From: Streptomyces sp. NBC_01268
Lineage (GTDB): Bacteria > Actinomycetota > Actinomycetes > Streptomycetales > Streptomycetaceae
Assembly (NCBI RefSeq): GCF_036240795.1
Contig: NZ_CP108454.1
Coordinates: 4,154,001-4,218,000, forward strand
Length of the DNA: 64,000 nt
Reading direction: 5' to 3'
A program made the position numbers and the translations under genes. Within the stretch, counting starts at the first letter, position 1; every line of letters begins with the position of its first letter. This document shows, piece by piece, positions 18,562 through 27,166 of the stretch. Below the pieces are notes generated by a model, which did not search any database, was not told the DNA's origin, and worked only from the letters and a program-made list of their open reading frames with translations.

Positions 18562-19026
18562 TCAGCGGACGTGGCGTGACAGCCACGGGGTGAGCGAGAT
18601 CCCGGTGACGAGCTCCTTGTAGGTCTCGTCGCCGGGGAGCGGGACGATCAGCCACCAGCCGGGCGGGAAGAAGCGGCCCTTCACATGGGCCAGCCCGCCG
18701 TGGGCGGAGCGGAGGAACGCGGGGACCGCGTCGCGGGGGACGTCGTCGAAGTCGATTCCCTCGACCGTGATCCTCGCGTCGTCCTCGGGGTGCAGCCGGA
18801 CGGTGATCGAGGGGGAGCCGCCGAGCTCGACGAAGGCCTCGTGGGGGAGCGAGCCGTCGGGGTCGAGGACGGTGAAGGCCCCTGCGGAGGTGCGGCGGGA
18901 GGTCTGGTCGGCGCCGATGGCGTCGGTGACGGTCATCTCCAGGTTGAACTCCCGGGCGATCTCGCGGATCGCGGCGACGGCCGACTCGGTGGTGGGCAGG
19001 TGCTGGTGTCCCATGGGAAGGATCAT
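18562..19026 (-). CDS. Hypothetical protein, unknown family
   Basis: About 154 residues, soluble, acidic, without signal peptide or membrane segment. Features visible are an N-terminal helical part (ESAVAAIREIAREFNLEMTV), a central strand-rich part (SPSITVRLHPEDDARITVEG) and a Trp-rich segment (RFFPPGWWLIVPLPGDETYK). I do not recognise it. Starts at ATG 19026 and ATG 19014 are both possible; neither has a good ribosome-binding site. It follows kptA by 13-25 bp on the same strand and is probably co-transcribed. Confidence 0.65.
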   Translation of the reverse strand: MILPMGHQHLPTTESAVAAIREIAREFNLEMTVTDAIGADQTSRRTSAGAFTVLDPDGSLPHEAFVELGGSPSITVRLHPEDDARITVEGIDFDDVPRDAVPAFLRSAHGGLAHVKGRFFPPGWWLIVPLPGDETYKELVTGISLTPWLSRHVR

Positions 19027-19039
19027 GCCGCAGGCCCGT

Positions 19040-19585
19040 CTAGGCCGGGAAGCGGATGAACTGCGGCGGGACGGCGTCGCTGAGCCAGACGCCGTTGGCG
19101 CTGACGTGGAAGACGTGGCCGGCCCGGTGCATCGCCCCGGCGTCGACGGAGAGCACCACGGGGCGGCCCCGGCGGGAGCCGACGCGGGTGGCGGTCTCGC
19201 GGTCGGGTGAGAGGTGCACATGGTGGCGGGCCATGGGGCGCAGGCCCTCGGCCCGGATGGCGGGGAGCGCGGCGGCGACCGTACCGTGGTAGAGGTACGC
19301 GGGCGGTTCGGCGGCCGGCAGGTCCAGGTCCACCTCGACGGTGTGCCCCTGGCTGGCGCGGATGCGCGTGCCCTCGATCGCGAAGCGCTTCTTGTCGTTG
19401 ACGGCGACGACGTGGTCGAGTTCGGCGCGGGTGATCGGGAAGCCGTGCGTGGCGGCGGCCCGGAGCAGCGCGTCGATCTCGGTCCAGCCGTGCGCGTCGA
19501 GGGCGAGGCCGATGCGTTCGGGCTGGTGGCGGAGGTGTTTCGACAGGTATTTCGACACCTTCACGGTGCGTTTCTCGTCGTTCAT
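19040..19585 (-). CDS. kptA: RNA 2'-phosphotransferase (Tpt1/KptA family)
   Basis: 181 residues. The family removes an internal 2'-phosphate from RNA by transferring it to NAD+, releasing ADP-ribose 1'',2''-cyclic phosphate. The expected blocks are visible: SKYLSKHLRHQPERIGL with the basic residues, GWTEIDALL, the RxxxxHxVEVD region, YHGT, HVHLS and the C-terminal VFHVSANGVWLSDAVP. The ATG at 19585 begins just before the conserved SKxLSxxLRH block; a longer frame to 19621 adds nothing conserved. Bacteria lack tRNA splicing that makes such a phosphate, so the cellular role remains open. Confidence 0.92.
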   Translation of the reverse strand: MNDEKRTVKVSKYLSKHLRHQPERIGLALDAHGWTEIDALLRAAATHGFPITRAELDHVVAVNDKKRFAIEGTRIRASQGHTVEVDLDLPAAEPPAYLYHGTVAAALPAIRAEGLRPMARHHVHLSPDRETATRVGSRRGRPVVLSVDAGAMHRAGHVFHVSANGVWLSDAVPPQFIRFPA

Positions 19586-19607
19586 GGATTCATTGAAGCC
19601 GCAGGTT

Positions 19608-19661
19608 TGATCCACAGCCAAGTGGGTTTATCCACAGGGTAATTGGCGATCCTGTGGACAA
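19608..19661. other. Intergenic DnaA-box cluster
   Basis: Two perfect boxes, TTATCCACA at 19628-19636 and TGTGGACAA (reverse orientation) at 19653-19661, plus a one-mismatch TGATCCACA at 19608-19616. They fill the short gap between kptA and the convergent end of the merR-type gene. The facing arrangement is like pairs found in oriC and in DnaA-titration loci. Confidence 0.6.
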
Positions 19662-19674
19662 TGACCCGATTTCC

Positions 19675-20646
19675 TCAGGTGGATTGACCGATTTGGTTGT
19701 CATTCTGGGCATTTGAGGCAAGAGAGTCCAATGTTCTTTTCTGTACCTCTCGTTCGGTTGCCGCCGCGATGAACGCCGCGACGTTCTGCGGGCCAACGAG
19801 CCGCTGGACGGCCCGAATCGTCTCCGGCGGGAGCGCCACCGACAGCGACTCCTGACCCCTCGGCAATGGGGTGTCCGCCGCGAGGTGCTGCTGGAGGTGG
19901 CGGGTCGCGAACAGGCGCATCGCCCGCGCGAGTTCGGCGTCGACCGTCTGCTGGGCGAGCGGGCGCAGCCGCCGCACCAGGGTCGCCGCCTCCGTCGCGT
20001 CGGCGTCCGTCGGCGGGCGGTGCTCCAGATAGCGCGCGAAGACGTGCTCGGTCGTGAACTCCAGGAAGCGGGAGGCGATGTGCTCCACCTGGCCGCGAAG
20101 TTCCCTCAGATGACCCGTGATCGCGGGCAGCGGCACGCCCGCCGCGTACAACTCGGCCGCCACCGCGAGCTCTTGCGGGCTCGGAACCAGGTACTCCTCG
20201 GCGTCCCGGTCCGGGATGCGCTCCAGGACACCGAGCTCGATCGCCTCCTGGACCGCGTCCTCGTCGGGCCGGCCGCCGAAGCGCGCGTCGAGCTCGGCCC
20301 GCGAGATCCGGTCCGCCTCCTCGTCGGTCCACGGCCCGTCGACCTCGGCGACCAGACCGAGCACCCCGCCGAGACCGCGGCCGGCGTCCCAGGCCTCCAG
20401 GAGCTCCTTGATGGAGGCCAGGGTGTAGCCGCGGTCCAGCAGGTCGGCGATCTGCCGCAGCCTGGCCAGATGCGTGTCCCCGTACACGTTCGACCGGCCG
20501 CGCCGCTCGGGGCGGGGCAGCAGACCGCGGTCCTGGTAGGCGCGGATCGTCCGGACCGTGGCCCCGCTGTGATGGGCCAGATCCTCGATCCGGTACTCCG
20601 GCTGTGCCGCCTGCTCCGATGAACGCACCGACGAACCTACTCCCAC
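19675..20646 (-). CDS. MerR-family transcriptional regulator
   Basis: 323 residues. An N-terminal MerR winged helix-turn-helix (YRIEDLAHHSGATVRTIRAY, then DRGLLPRPERRGRSNVYGD and LRQIADLLDRGYTLASIKEL) at about residues 18-85 is followed by a long helical effector region (~230 residues) with no cysteine metal-site pattern. The GTG at 20646 has AGGGAG 8-9 nt upstream. It lies just 3' of the leftward hydrolase-SDR and peptidase genes, so it may be part of that unit or regulate it. Confidence 0.88.
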   Translation of the reverse strand: MGVGSSVRSSEQAAQPEYRIEDLAHHSGATVRTIRAYQDRGLLPRPERRGRSNVYGDTHLARLRQIADLLDRGYTLASIKELLEAWDAGRGLGGVLGLVAEVDGPWTDEEADRISRAELDARFGGRPDEDAVQEAIELGVLERIPDRDAEEYLVPSPQELAVAAELYAAGVPLPAITGHLRELRGQVEHIASRFLEFTTEHVFARYLEHRPPTDADATEAATLVRRLRPLAQQTVDAELARAMRLFATRHLQQHLAADTPLPRGQESLSVALPPETIRAVQRLVGPQNVAAFIAAATEREVQKRTLDSLASNAQNDNQIGQST

Positions 20647-20697
20647 CGACCGCTCCCTTCTGCCCTGCGAGGGATGGTACGACCGCCCGCCCCGCCG

Positions 20698-22476
20698 CTA
20701 CGCCGGCGGCTGCCAGCGGGCCAGCGCCCGCAGCAGTCCCGGGGCGAACCGCGAGGCCAGATGCGCGCCCCGGGCCTCCGGCGTCACCGGGACGACGGCC
20801 TCGTCGCGCAGGACCGCGCGCAGGATCGCGTCCGCGACCTTCTCCGGCGGGTAGTTGCGCAGCCCGTAGAGCCGCGAGGCCTTCTTCTGGCGCCGCTTCT
20901 CCTCCACCTCGTCCGTGACGCCGGCGAACCGGGTCGTGGACGTGATGGCGGTGTTGACGATGCCGGGGCAGATCGCCGAGACCCCGATGCCCTGGTCCGC
21001 GAGCTCGGCCCGCAGGCACTCGCTCAGCATCAGCACCGCCGCCTTCGACGTGCTGTACGCGGGCAGGGCGCGGGAGGGCTGGAAGGCCGCCGCGGAGGCC
21101 GTGTTGACGATGTGGCCGCCCTGGCCGCGCTCGGCCATCTGCGCGCCGAACACCCGGCAGCCGTGGATGACGCCCCACAGGTTGACGTCGAGGACCCGCT
21201 TCCACTCCTCGCTCGTCGTCTCGAAGAACGAGCCGGTCAGGCCTATGCCCGCGTTGTTGACCAGCACGTCGACCACGCCGTACTCGCTCGCCACCTTCGC
21301 GGCCAGCTTCTCCATCGCCGCCTCGTCGGAGACGTCGGCGGTCTCGCCCCAGGCGGCGGGCGCGCCGATCAGCCGGGCCATCTCGGCCGTACGGGCCGCG
21401 CCCTCGGCGTCCCGGTCCACCGCCACGACCCGGGCGCCGGCCTCCGCGAACGCGAAGGCGGTGGCCCGGCCGATGCCACTGGCCGCGCCGGTCACCAGGA
21501 CCAGCTGGCCGCCGAAGCGCTCCGCGTACTCCGGCCGCACCCCGCTCCTGGCCGCCGTCTTCGGCGCCTTGGTCGCCGGGTCCTCGTTGGCCTCGACGAA
21601 CTCGGTGATCCAGGAGGCCAGTTGGTCGGGGCGGGTGCGCGGGACCCAGTGCTTGGCCGGCAGGGTGCGCCGGGTCAGGTCCGGCACCCAGTCGGCCAGG
21701 TCGTCGTAGAGCCGCTCGGAGAGGAAGGCGTCCCCGGTCGGGGTGATCAGCTGCACCGGCGTGTGCGCGTAGGCGTCGGCGCGCGGCCGGGAGAGCCGGG
21801 CCCGCACGTTGTCCCGGTAGAGCCAGGCGCCGTGGGCGGCGTCGCTCGGCAGCGACGGCGTCGGGTAGTCGCCGGCCGGGATCCGCTCCAGCCGCTCCAG
21901 AAGGCGCGGCCAGCGCTTGCCGAGCGGCCCGCGCCAGGCGAGCTCCGGCAGGACCGGGGTGTGCAGCATGTACACGTACCAGGACTTGGCGCCCTGGCCG
22001 AGGAGCTGGCCGACCCGGCGCGGGGTGGGCCGGGTCATCCTGCTCTTGATCCAGTGCCCGAAGTGGTCGAGGGACGGGCCGGACATCGAGGTGAAGGAGG
22101 CGATCCGGCCCTCGGTGCGCGGGACCGTCGCGAACTCCCAGGACTGCACCGAGCCCCAGTCGTGGCCCACCAGGTGGACCGGGCGGTCCGGGCTGACGGC
22201 GTCGGCCACGGCCAGGAAGTCGTCCGTCAGCTTCTCCAGCGTGAACCCGCCGCGCAGCGGGGTCGGCGCCGTCGACCGGCCGTGGCCCCGGACGTCGTAC
22301 AGCACCACGTGGAAGCGCTCCGCGAGGCGGCCCGCGACCTCCGACCAGACCTCCTTGGAGTCCGGATAGCCGTGCACCAGCAGCACGGTCGGCCGGGTCT
22401 CGTCGCCCAGCTCGGCCACGCACAGCTCGATCCCGCCCGTGCGGACCCAGCGCTCCCGCGCCCCGTCGGTCGTCAC
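20698..22476 (-). CDS. Alpha/beta-hydrolase fused to short-chain dehydrogenase (SDR)
   Basis: 592 residues. Residues ~1-300 form an epoxide-hydrolase-like alpha/beta hydrolase, with VLLVHGYPDSKEVW and the nucleophile elbow VGHDWGS, where Asp rather than Ser is the likely nucleophile. Residues ~320-590 form an SDR, with cofactor loop TGAASGIGRA, VNNAGIG and catalytic YSTSK. The order hydrolase then SDR is a known actinobacterial fusion, and suggests two steps on the same lipid- or epoxide-like substrate, but none is established. The GTG at 22476 overlaps the peptidase stop in GTGA, giving translational coupling. No membrane segments. Confidence 0.88.
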   Translation of the reverse strand: MTTDGARERWVRTGGIELCVAELGDETRPTVLLVHGYPDSKEVWSEVAGRLAERFHVVLYDVRGHGRSTAPTPLRGGFTLEKLTDDFLAVADAVSPDRPVHLVGHDWGSVQSWEFATVPRTEGRIASFTSMSGPSLDHFGHWIKSRMTRPTPRRVGQLLGQGAKSWYVYMLHTPVLPELAWRGPLGKRWPRLLERLERIPAGDYPTPSLPSDAAHGAWLYRDNVRARLSRPRADAYAHTPVQLITPTGDAFLSERLYDDLADWVPDLTRRTLPAKHWVPRTRPDQLASWITEFVEANEDPATKAPKTAARSGVRPEYAERFGGQLVLVTGAASGIGRATAFAFAEAGARVVAVDRDAEGAARTAEMARLIGAPAAWGETADVSDEAAMEKLAAKVASEYGVVDVLVNNAGIGLTGSFFETTSEEWKRVLDVNLWGVIHGCRVFGAQMAERGQGGHIVNTASAAAFQPSRALPAYSTSKAAVLMLSECLRAELADQGIGVSAICPGIVNTAITSTTRFAGVTDEVEEKRRQKKASRLYGLRNYPPEKVADAILRAVLRDEAVVPVTPEARGAHLASRFAPGLLRALARWQPPA

Positions 22477-23333
22477 GCCGCCACCTCTTCCTCGTTCCAG
22501 CGCCGCACGTGCGGCAGGTCGTCGTCCAGCCAGAACGCGCTCTGCTCGGGGTCCCGGGAGTCGGTGACGACCAGGATCTCCTCGAACTTCGCGCCCGTAC
22601 CCCGGAATCCGAGGTGCGGCTCGACCGCCCACAGGCCCGGCCTGGGCGGGTGGTCGGAGAACCTGTACGGCGACCACAGCGGCGACCAGCCGTCGCGGTG
22701 GCCGTGCAGGGCGTCGCTCGCCAGGCCCTTGAGGGACTGGGTGCCGAAGCCGAACAGCGTCGGCGACCAGCGGCGCTCCCTCACCCGGTCGACCTTGTGG
22801 GCGATGACGCCGAAGGGGTAGGCCCGGTGCCGGTTGGCGTACCCCTGGCGGACCATCAGGCGGTCCACGTCCTCGTAGATCTCCCGCAGCGTGCGGCGCT
22901 CGCGCACCTCGCGCAGGATCAGCTCGCGGTGCTCCCTGAGGTCGGCGAGCAGCTTGTCCTGGACGGGGTTGAGGCCCAGGGAGCCGGAGTAGCCGATGTC
23001 CGCCGTGTAGCCCTTGTAGACCGGGGCCATGTCGAGGATGAACGGCATCCCGGCCTCCAGTCGCCGGTTCGTCGGGAAGAACTGGAGCGGGATCCTGAAG
23101 TCGACGAAGGCCGTGCGGTCGCCGAACCAGGCGAACGGCCGGTGGAACCAGTCCTTCACTCCGCGCTCGTACAGCCACTCCCGCTGCATCCGGGCCGCGT
23201 CGCGCTCGGTCACGCCCGGCTTGAGCTGGGCCGCGACGGCTTCGGCGCACGCGTACGAGAGGCGCTGCACCTCTCTGAATCCGCGCAGCTCCGCGGTGAG
23301 CTCCCGCGTCCCTGCCGTGCCTGCTGAGGTCAT
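22473..23333 (-). CDS. M24-family metallopeptidase (Xaa-Pro peptidase type)
   Basis: 286 residues of the pita-bread fold. The metal ligands appear as two aspartates in ILDMAPVYKGYTADIGYSG, a histidine in VIAHKVDR, and glutamates in WAVEPHLGF and KFEEILVV. The N-terminal domain of full aminopeptidase P is missing, so this is the short form. The ATG at 23333 is preceded by GGGTGG; an upstream ATG at 23405 would add a non-conserved tail. First gene of the coupled pair with the hydrolase-SDR fusion; whether it acts on peptides or in small-molecule metabolism is open. Confidence 0.82.
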   Translation of the reverse strand: MTSAGTAGTRELTAELRGFREVQRLSYACAEAVAAQLKPGVTERDAARMQREWLYERGVKDWFHRPFAWFGDRTAFVDFRIPLQFFPTNRRLEAGMPFILDMAPVYKGYTADIGYSGSLGLNPVQDKLLADLREHRELILREVRERRTLREIYEDVDRLMVRQGYANRHRAYPFGVIAHKVDRVRERRWSPTLFGFGTQSLKGLASDALHGHRDGWSPLWSPYRFSDHPPRPGLWAVEPHLGFRGTGAKFEEILVVTDSRDPEQSAFWLDDDLPHVRRWNEEEVAA

Positions 23334-23566
23334 GCCACCCGCCCGTCCCGTGTGAGCGCCCGGCGACGCTACGCGTACGTAACTTGACATCGATGAATGT
23401 GACAATGCCCGGCGGCTGCGTCAAGGGGTCCGGCACAGCCTGTGGAAAACCGGGGCCGGAACGACTTTGGTCTCGACTCCCCTACGGGCTTGTACGTCTG
23501 GAGTCGGAGAGGGATCGAGCCGTTGGGCTGACGACCTGTGTGGCGCAGACCACTACCGTCGTAGGC

Positions 23567-24529
23567 GTGACTGTGATCGCGACCGAAAGCCTCAGCAAGC
23601 GGTTCCCCCGGGTGACCGCTCTCGACCGGCTCTCCCTGGACATCGGGCCCGGTGTGACCGGACTTGTGGGTGCCAACGGAGCCGGCAAGTCGACGATGAT
23701 CAAGATTCTTCTTGGTCTGTCCCCGGCCACGGAGGGCCGCGCCGAAGTCCTCGGACTCGACGTGGCGACCTCCGGCGCCCAGATCCGTGAGCGCGTCGGC
23801 TACATGCCGGAGCACGACTGCCTGCCGCCGGACGTCTCGGCGACGGAGTTCGTCGTCCACATGGCGCGCATGTCCGGCCTGCCGGCGACCGCCGCCCGCG
23901 AGCGGACCGCGGACACCCTGCGCCACGTCGGCCTGTACGAGGAGCGCTACCGCCCCATGGGCGGCTACTCGACCGGCATGAAGCAGCGGGTGAAGCTGGC
24001 CCAGGCCCTCGTCCACGACCCGAAGCTGGTCCTCCTCGACGAGCCGACCAACGGCCTCGACCCGGTCGGCCGCGACGACATGCTCGGCCTGATCCGGCGC
24101 GTGTGGACCGACTTCGGCATCTCGGTCCTGGTCACCTCGCACCTCCTCGGCGAGCTGGAGCGCACCTGCGACCACGTCGTCGTCATCGACGGCGGGCGGC
24201 TGCTCCGCTCCAGCTCCACCAGCGACTTCACCCGCACGACCACGACCCTCGCGGTCGAGGTCACCGACTCCGACGCCCACCCCGACGGCACGGAGGCGCT
24301 CCGCGCCGCCCTGACCGCCGCCGGAGCGACCCTGCACGGCGGGACGGAGGAGGGCCTCCCGGGCGCCGGTCACATCCTCCTCCTGGAGGCCCCGGGCGAG
24401 GAGGTCTACGACCTGGTCCGCGACACCGTCGCCGGCCTCGGCCTCGGCCTGGTCCGCATGGAGCAGCGCCGCCACCACATCGCCGAGGTCTTCAAGCCGC
24501 AGCAGCAGGAGGAGGTGCCGACGCGATGA
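23567..24529 (+). CDS. ABC transporter ATP-binding protein (first of two)
   Basis: 320 residues. Walker A GANGAGKST, signature block YSTGMKQRVKLAQAL, Walker B LVLLDEPTNGLDP and the switch histidine in VTSHLLGEL are present. A C-terminal ~80-residue extension follows the ATPase. The start is GTG at 23567, at the beginning of the conserved strand. Its stop overlaps the next gene's ATG (ATGA). With the three following genes it makes a two-ATPase, two-permease cluster of the drug/natural-product export type; substrate unknown. Confidence 0.9.
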   Translation: MTVIATESLSKRFPRVTALDRLSLDIGPGVTGLVGANGAGKSTMIKILLGLSPATEGRAEVLGLDVATSGAQIRERVGYMPEHDCLPPDVSATEFVVHMARMSGLPATAARERTADTLRHVGLYEERYRPMGGYSTGMKQRVKLAQALVHDPKLVLLDEPTNGLDPVGRDDMLGLIRRVWTDFGISVLVTSHLLGELERTCDHVVVIDGGRLLRSSSTSDFTRTTTTLAVEVTDSDAHPDGTEALRAALTAAGATLHGGTEEGLPGAGHILLLEAPGEEVYDLVRDTVAGLGLGLVRMEQRRHHIAEVFKPQQQEEVPTR

Positions 24530-25422
24530 GCTCCCAGGCCCCCGAGAACACCCAGATCCACAACATCGGCTACCGCGGATACGACGGAGCCCGCCTCGGC
24601 CGCCCCGCCGCGCGCCGGGCGCTGTTCTCCCAGTCGCTGCGCGGCGCGTACGGACTGGGCCGCAGCGCCAAGTCCAAGGTGCTGCCGATGCTGCTCTTCG
24701 CCGTGATGTGCGTGCCGGCGCTGATCATCGTCGCCGTCGCGGTCTTCACCAAGTCGTCGAAGCTGGCGATCGAGTACACGCAGTACGCGATCTTCCTCCA
24801 GATGGTGATCGCCATCTTCGTGGCCTCCCAGGCCCCCCAGTCGGTCTCCCGCGACCTCAGGTTCCGGACCGTCCCCCTCTACTTCGCCCGCCCGATCGAG
24901 CGCGTGGACTACGTGCTCGCCAAGTACGGGGCGATGGCCTCCGCGATGTTCATCCTCACCGCCTCCCCGCTGCTGATCCTCTGGATCGGCTCGCTGCTCG
25001 CCAAGATGGACTTCGCCGAGCAGACGAAGATGCTCGGCCAGGGACTCGTCTCCGTGGCGCTGCTCTCGCTGCTCTTCGGCGGCATCGGCCTCGTCATGGC
25101 GGCGCTCACCCCGCGGCGCGGCTTCGGTGTCGCCGCCGTCATCGCCACCCTGGTGATCTCCTACGGAGCGGTCTCCACCCTCCAGGGCATCGCCTACGGC
25201 ACCGACAACGTCGGCGCGGTCAAGTGGATCGGGCTGTTCTCGCCGATCACCCTCATCGGCGGCGTGCAGGACGCCTTCCTCGGGGCGCCCACCGCCGCCC
25301 CGGGCGGGGAGGCCGCCGCGCCCGGCACCGCGGTCGGCGCGCTCTACGTGCTGGTCGTCCTCGCGCTGATCGCCGGTTCGTACGGCGTGCTGATGCGCCG
25401 CTACCGAAAGGTCGGGCTGTGA
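24526..25422 (+). CDS. ABC-2-type transporter permease (first of two)
   Basis: 298 residues with about six hydrophobic helices (for example PMLLFAVMCVPALIIVAVAV, YGAMASAMFILTASPLLIL, ALYVLVVLALIAGSYGVL). The cytoplasmic N-terminus contains IHNIGYRGYDGARLGRPAAR, a motif common to this actinobacterial permease family. Overlaps both neighbours by 4 bp (ATGA and GTGA), so the three proteins are made together. Confidence 0.88.
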   Translation: MSSQAPENTQIHNIGYRGYDGARLGRPAARRALFSQSLRGAYGLGRSAKSKVLPMLLFAVMCVPALIIVAVAVFTKSSKLAIEYTQYAIFLQMVIAIFVASQAPQSVSRDLRFRTVPLYFARPIERVDYVLAKYGAMASAMFILTASPLLILWIGSLLAKMDFAEQTKMLGQGLVSVALLSLLFGGIGLVMAALTPRRGFGVAAVIATLVISYGAVSTLQGIAYGTDNVGAVKWIGLFSPITLIGGVQDAFLGAPTAAPGGEAAAPGTAVGALYVLVVLALIAGSYGVLMRRYRKVGL

Positions 25423-26333
25423 CCACCCTGAACATCGACCACGCCTCGCGCTGGTTCGGCAACGTCGTGGCCGTCAACGACGTCACCATGACCGTCGGTC
25501 CCGGGGTCACGGGCCTGCTCGGCCCCAACGGCGCCGGAAAGTCGACGCTGATCAACATGATGGGCGGCTTCCTGCCCCCCTCCACCGGCACCGTCACCCT
25601 CGACGGCGAGGCGATCTGGCGCAACGAGTCGGTCTACCGGAAGGTCGGTGTCGTCCCCGAGCGGGAGGCGATGTACGACTTCCTCACCGGCCGCGAGTTC
25701 GTCGTCGCCAACGCGGAGTTGCAGGGCCTCGGCGACGAGGAGGCCCGACGGGCCCTCGCCACGGTCGAGATGGAGTACGCCCAGGACCGCAAGATCTCCA
25801 CGTACAGCAAGGGCATGCGGCAGCGCGTGAAGATGGCCTCGGCCCTCGTCCACGAGCCGTCCGTGCTGCTGCTCGACGAGCCCTTCAACGGCATGGACCC
25901 GCGCCAGCGCATGCAGTTGATGGACCTGCTGCGCCGGATGGGCGCCGAGGGCCGCACGGTCCTGTTCTCCTCGCACATCCTGGAGGAGGTCGAGCAGCTC
26001 GCCTCGCACATCGAGGTGATCGTGGCCGGACGGCACGCCGCCTCCGGCGACTTCCGCCGCATCCGCCGCCTCATGACGGACCGGCCGCACCGCTACCTGG
26101 TCCGCTCCAGCGACGACCGGGCCCTGGCGGCGGCGCTGATCGCCGATCCGTCGACGGCCGGCATCGAGGTCGACCACACGGCCGAGGGCGGGCTGCGCGT
26201 GCAGGCCGTCGACTTCGGGCGGTTCACCGAACTGCTGCCGAAGGTGGCCAAGGAGCGGGGCATCCGGCTGCTCACGGTCTCGCCCTCGGACGAGTCCCTC
26301 GAATCCGTCTTCTCGTATCTCGTAGCGGCCTGA
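25419..26333 (+). CDS. ABC transporter ATP-binding protein (second of two)
   Basis: 304 residues with Walker A GPNGAGKST, signature YSKGMRQRVKMASAL, Walker B VLLLDEPFNGMDP and switch SSHILEEV. It is only moderately similar to the first ATPase in the cluster. The GTG at 25419 overlaps the permease stop. It most likely pairs with the permease that follows 14 bp downstream. Confidence 0.9.
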   Translation: MTTLNIDHASRWFGNVVAVNDVTMTVGPGVTGLLGPNGAGKSTLINMMGGFLPPSTGTVTLDGEAIWRNESVYRKVGVVPEREAMYDFLTGREFVVANAELQGLGDEEARRALATVEMEYAQDRKISTYSKGMRQRVKMASALVHEPSVLLLDEPFNGMDPRQRMQLMDLLRRMGAEGRTVLFSSHILEEVEQLASHIEVIVAGRHAASGDFRRIRRLMTDRPHRYLVRSSDDRALAAALIADPSTAGIEVDHTAEGGLRVQAVDFGRFTELLPKVAKERGIRLLTVSPSDESLESVFSYLVAA

Positions 26334-26347
26334 AAGGAGCCCGACCG

Positions 26348-27067
26348 ATGTACAACCCCACAGTCGCCCGGCTCACCTACCGGGCCCTGCTCGGCCGCCG
26401 ACGGGCCCTGATCCTCTTCCTGCTGCCCGCCATGCTGATCGTGATCGCCGCCGCGGTCCGCCTGTTCAACGGCGCCGACGACCAGGTCGCCGCCGACGTC
26501 CTCGGCGGATTCGCGCTGGCCACGATGGTGCCGCTGATCGGTGTCATCGCCGGCACCGGCGCCATCGGCCCGGAGATCGACGACGGCTCGATCGTCTACC
26601 TGCTGGCCAAGCCGGTGAAGCGGCCGACGATCGTCTTCACCAAGCTGATCGTCGCCATCGCCGTGACCATGGTCTTCTCGGCCGTGCCGACGCTGATCGC
26701 CGGATTCATCCTCAACGGCAACGGGCAGCAGGTGGCGGTCGCCTACACGGTGGCGGCCCTGGTGGCCTCCATCGCGTACAGCGCGCTGTTCCTGCTGCTC
26801 GGCACGGTCAGCCGCCACGCCGTCGTCATCGGCCTGGTCTACGCCCTGGTCTGGGAGGCCCTGTTCGGCTCCCTCATCGCGGGTGCCCGCACCCTCAGCG
26901 TCCAGCAGTGGGCGCTGGCCCTCGCGGAGAAGGTCACCGGCGACGGCCTGGTCACCTCCGAGGTGGCCCTGCCGACCGCGGTGGTGCTCCTGGTCGCCGT
27001 GACGGTCGCGGCGACCTGGTTCGCCGGCCGGAAGCTGCGGACCATGACGCTGGCGGGCGAGGAGTAG
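26348..27067 (+). CDS. ABC-2-type transporter permease (second of two)
   Basis: 239 residues, about six membrane helices (RRALILFLLPAMLIVIAAAV, TMVPLIGVIAGTGAIG, FSAVPTLIAGFIL, ALFLLLGTVSRHAVVIGLVY, VVLLVAVTVAATWFAGRK). GPEIDDGSIVYLLAKPVKRP is the conserved cytoplasmic loop of this permease group. The ATG at 26348 has AAAGGAG upstream. Last gene of the cluster; a strong hairpin follows at 27128. Confidence 0.88.
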   Translation: MYNPTVARLTYRALLGRRRALILFLLPAMLIVIAAAVRLFNGADDQVAADVLGGFALATMVPLIGVIAGTGAIGPEIDDGSIVYLLAKPVKRPTIVFTKLIVAIAVTMVFSAVPTLIAGFILNGNGQQVAVAYTVAALVASIAYSALFLLLGTVSRHAVVIGLVYALVWEALFGSLIAGARTLSVQQWALALAEKVTGDGLVTSEVALPTAVVLLVAVTVAATWFAGRKLRTMTLAGEE

Positions 27068-27127
27068 CCCGCCCCCGGGGCGCACGCCGCCCCGGAGCCG
27101 CGGCCCCGCGCCGGAGCCCCGCCCGTC

Positions 27128-27166
27128 CCCGGAGCCGTACGCGTCGTCAGACCGTACGGCTCCGGG
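27128..27166. terminator. Bidirectional terminator between permease and MFS genes
   Basis: A 14-bp perfect stem, CCCGGAGCCGTACG at 27128-27141 with its complement at 27153-27166, and an 11-nt loop. The right arm overlaps the last codons of the convergent MFS gene. Confidence 0.65.
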
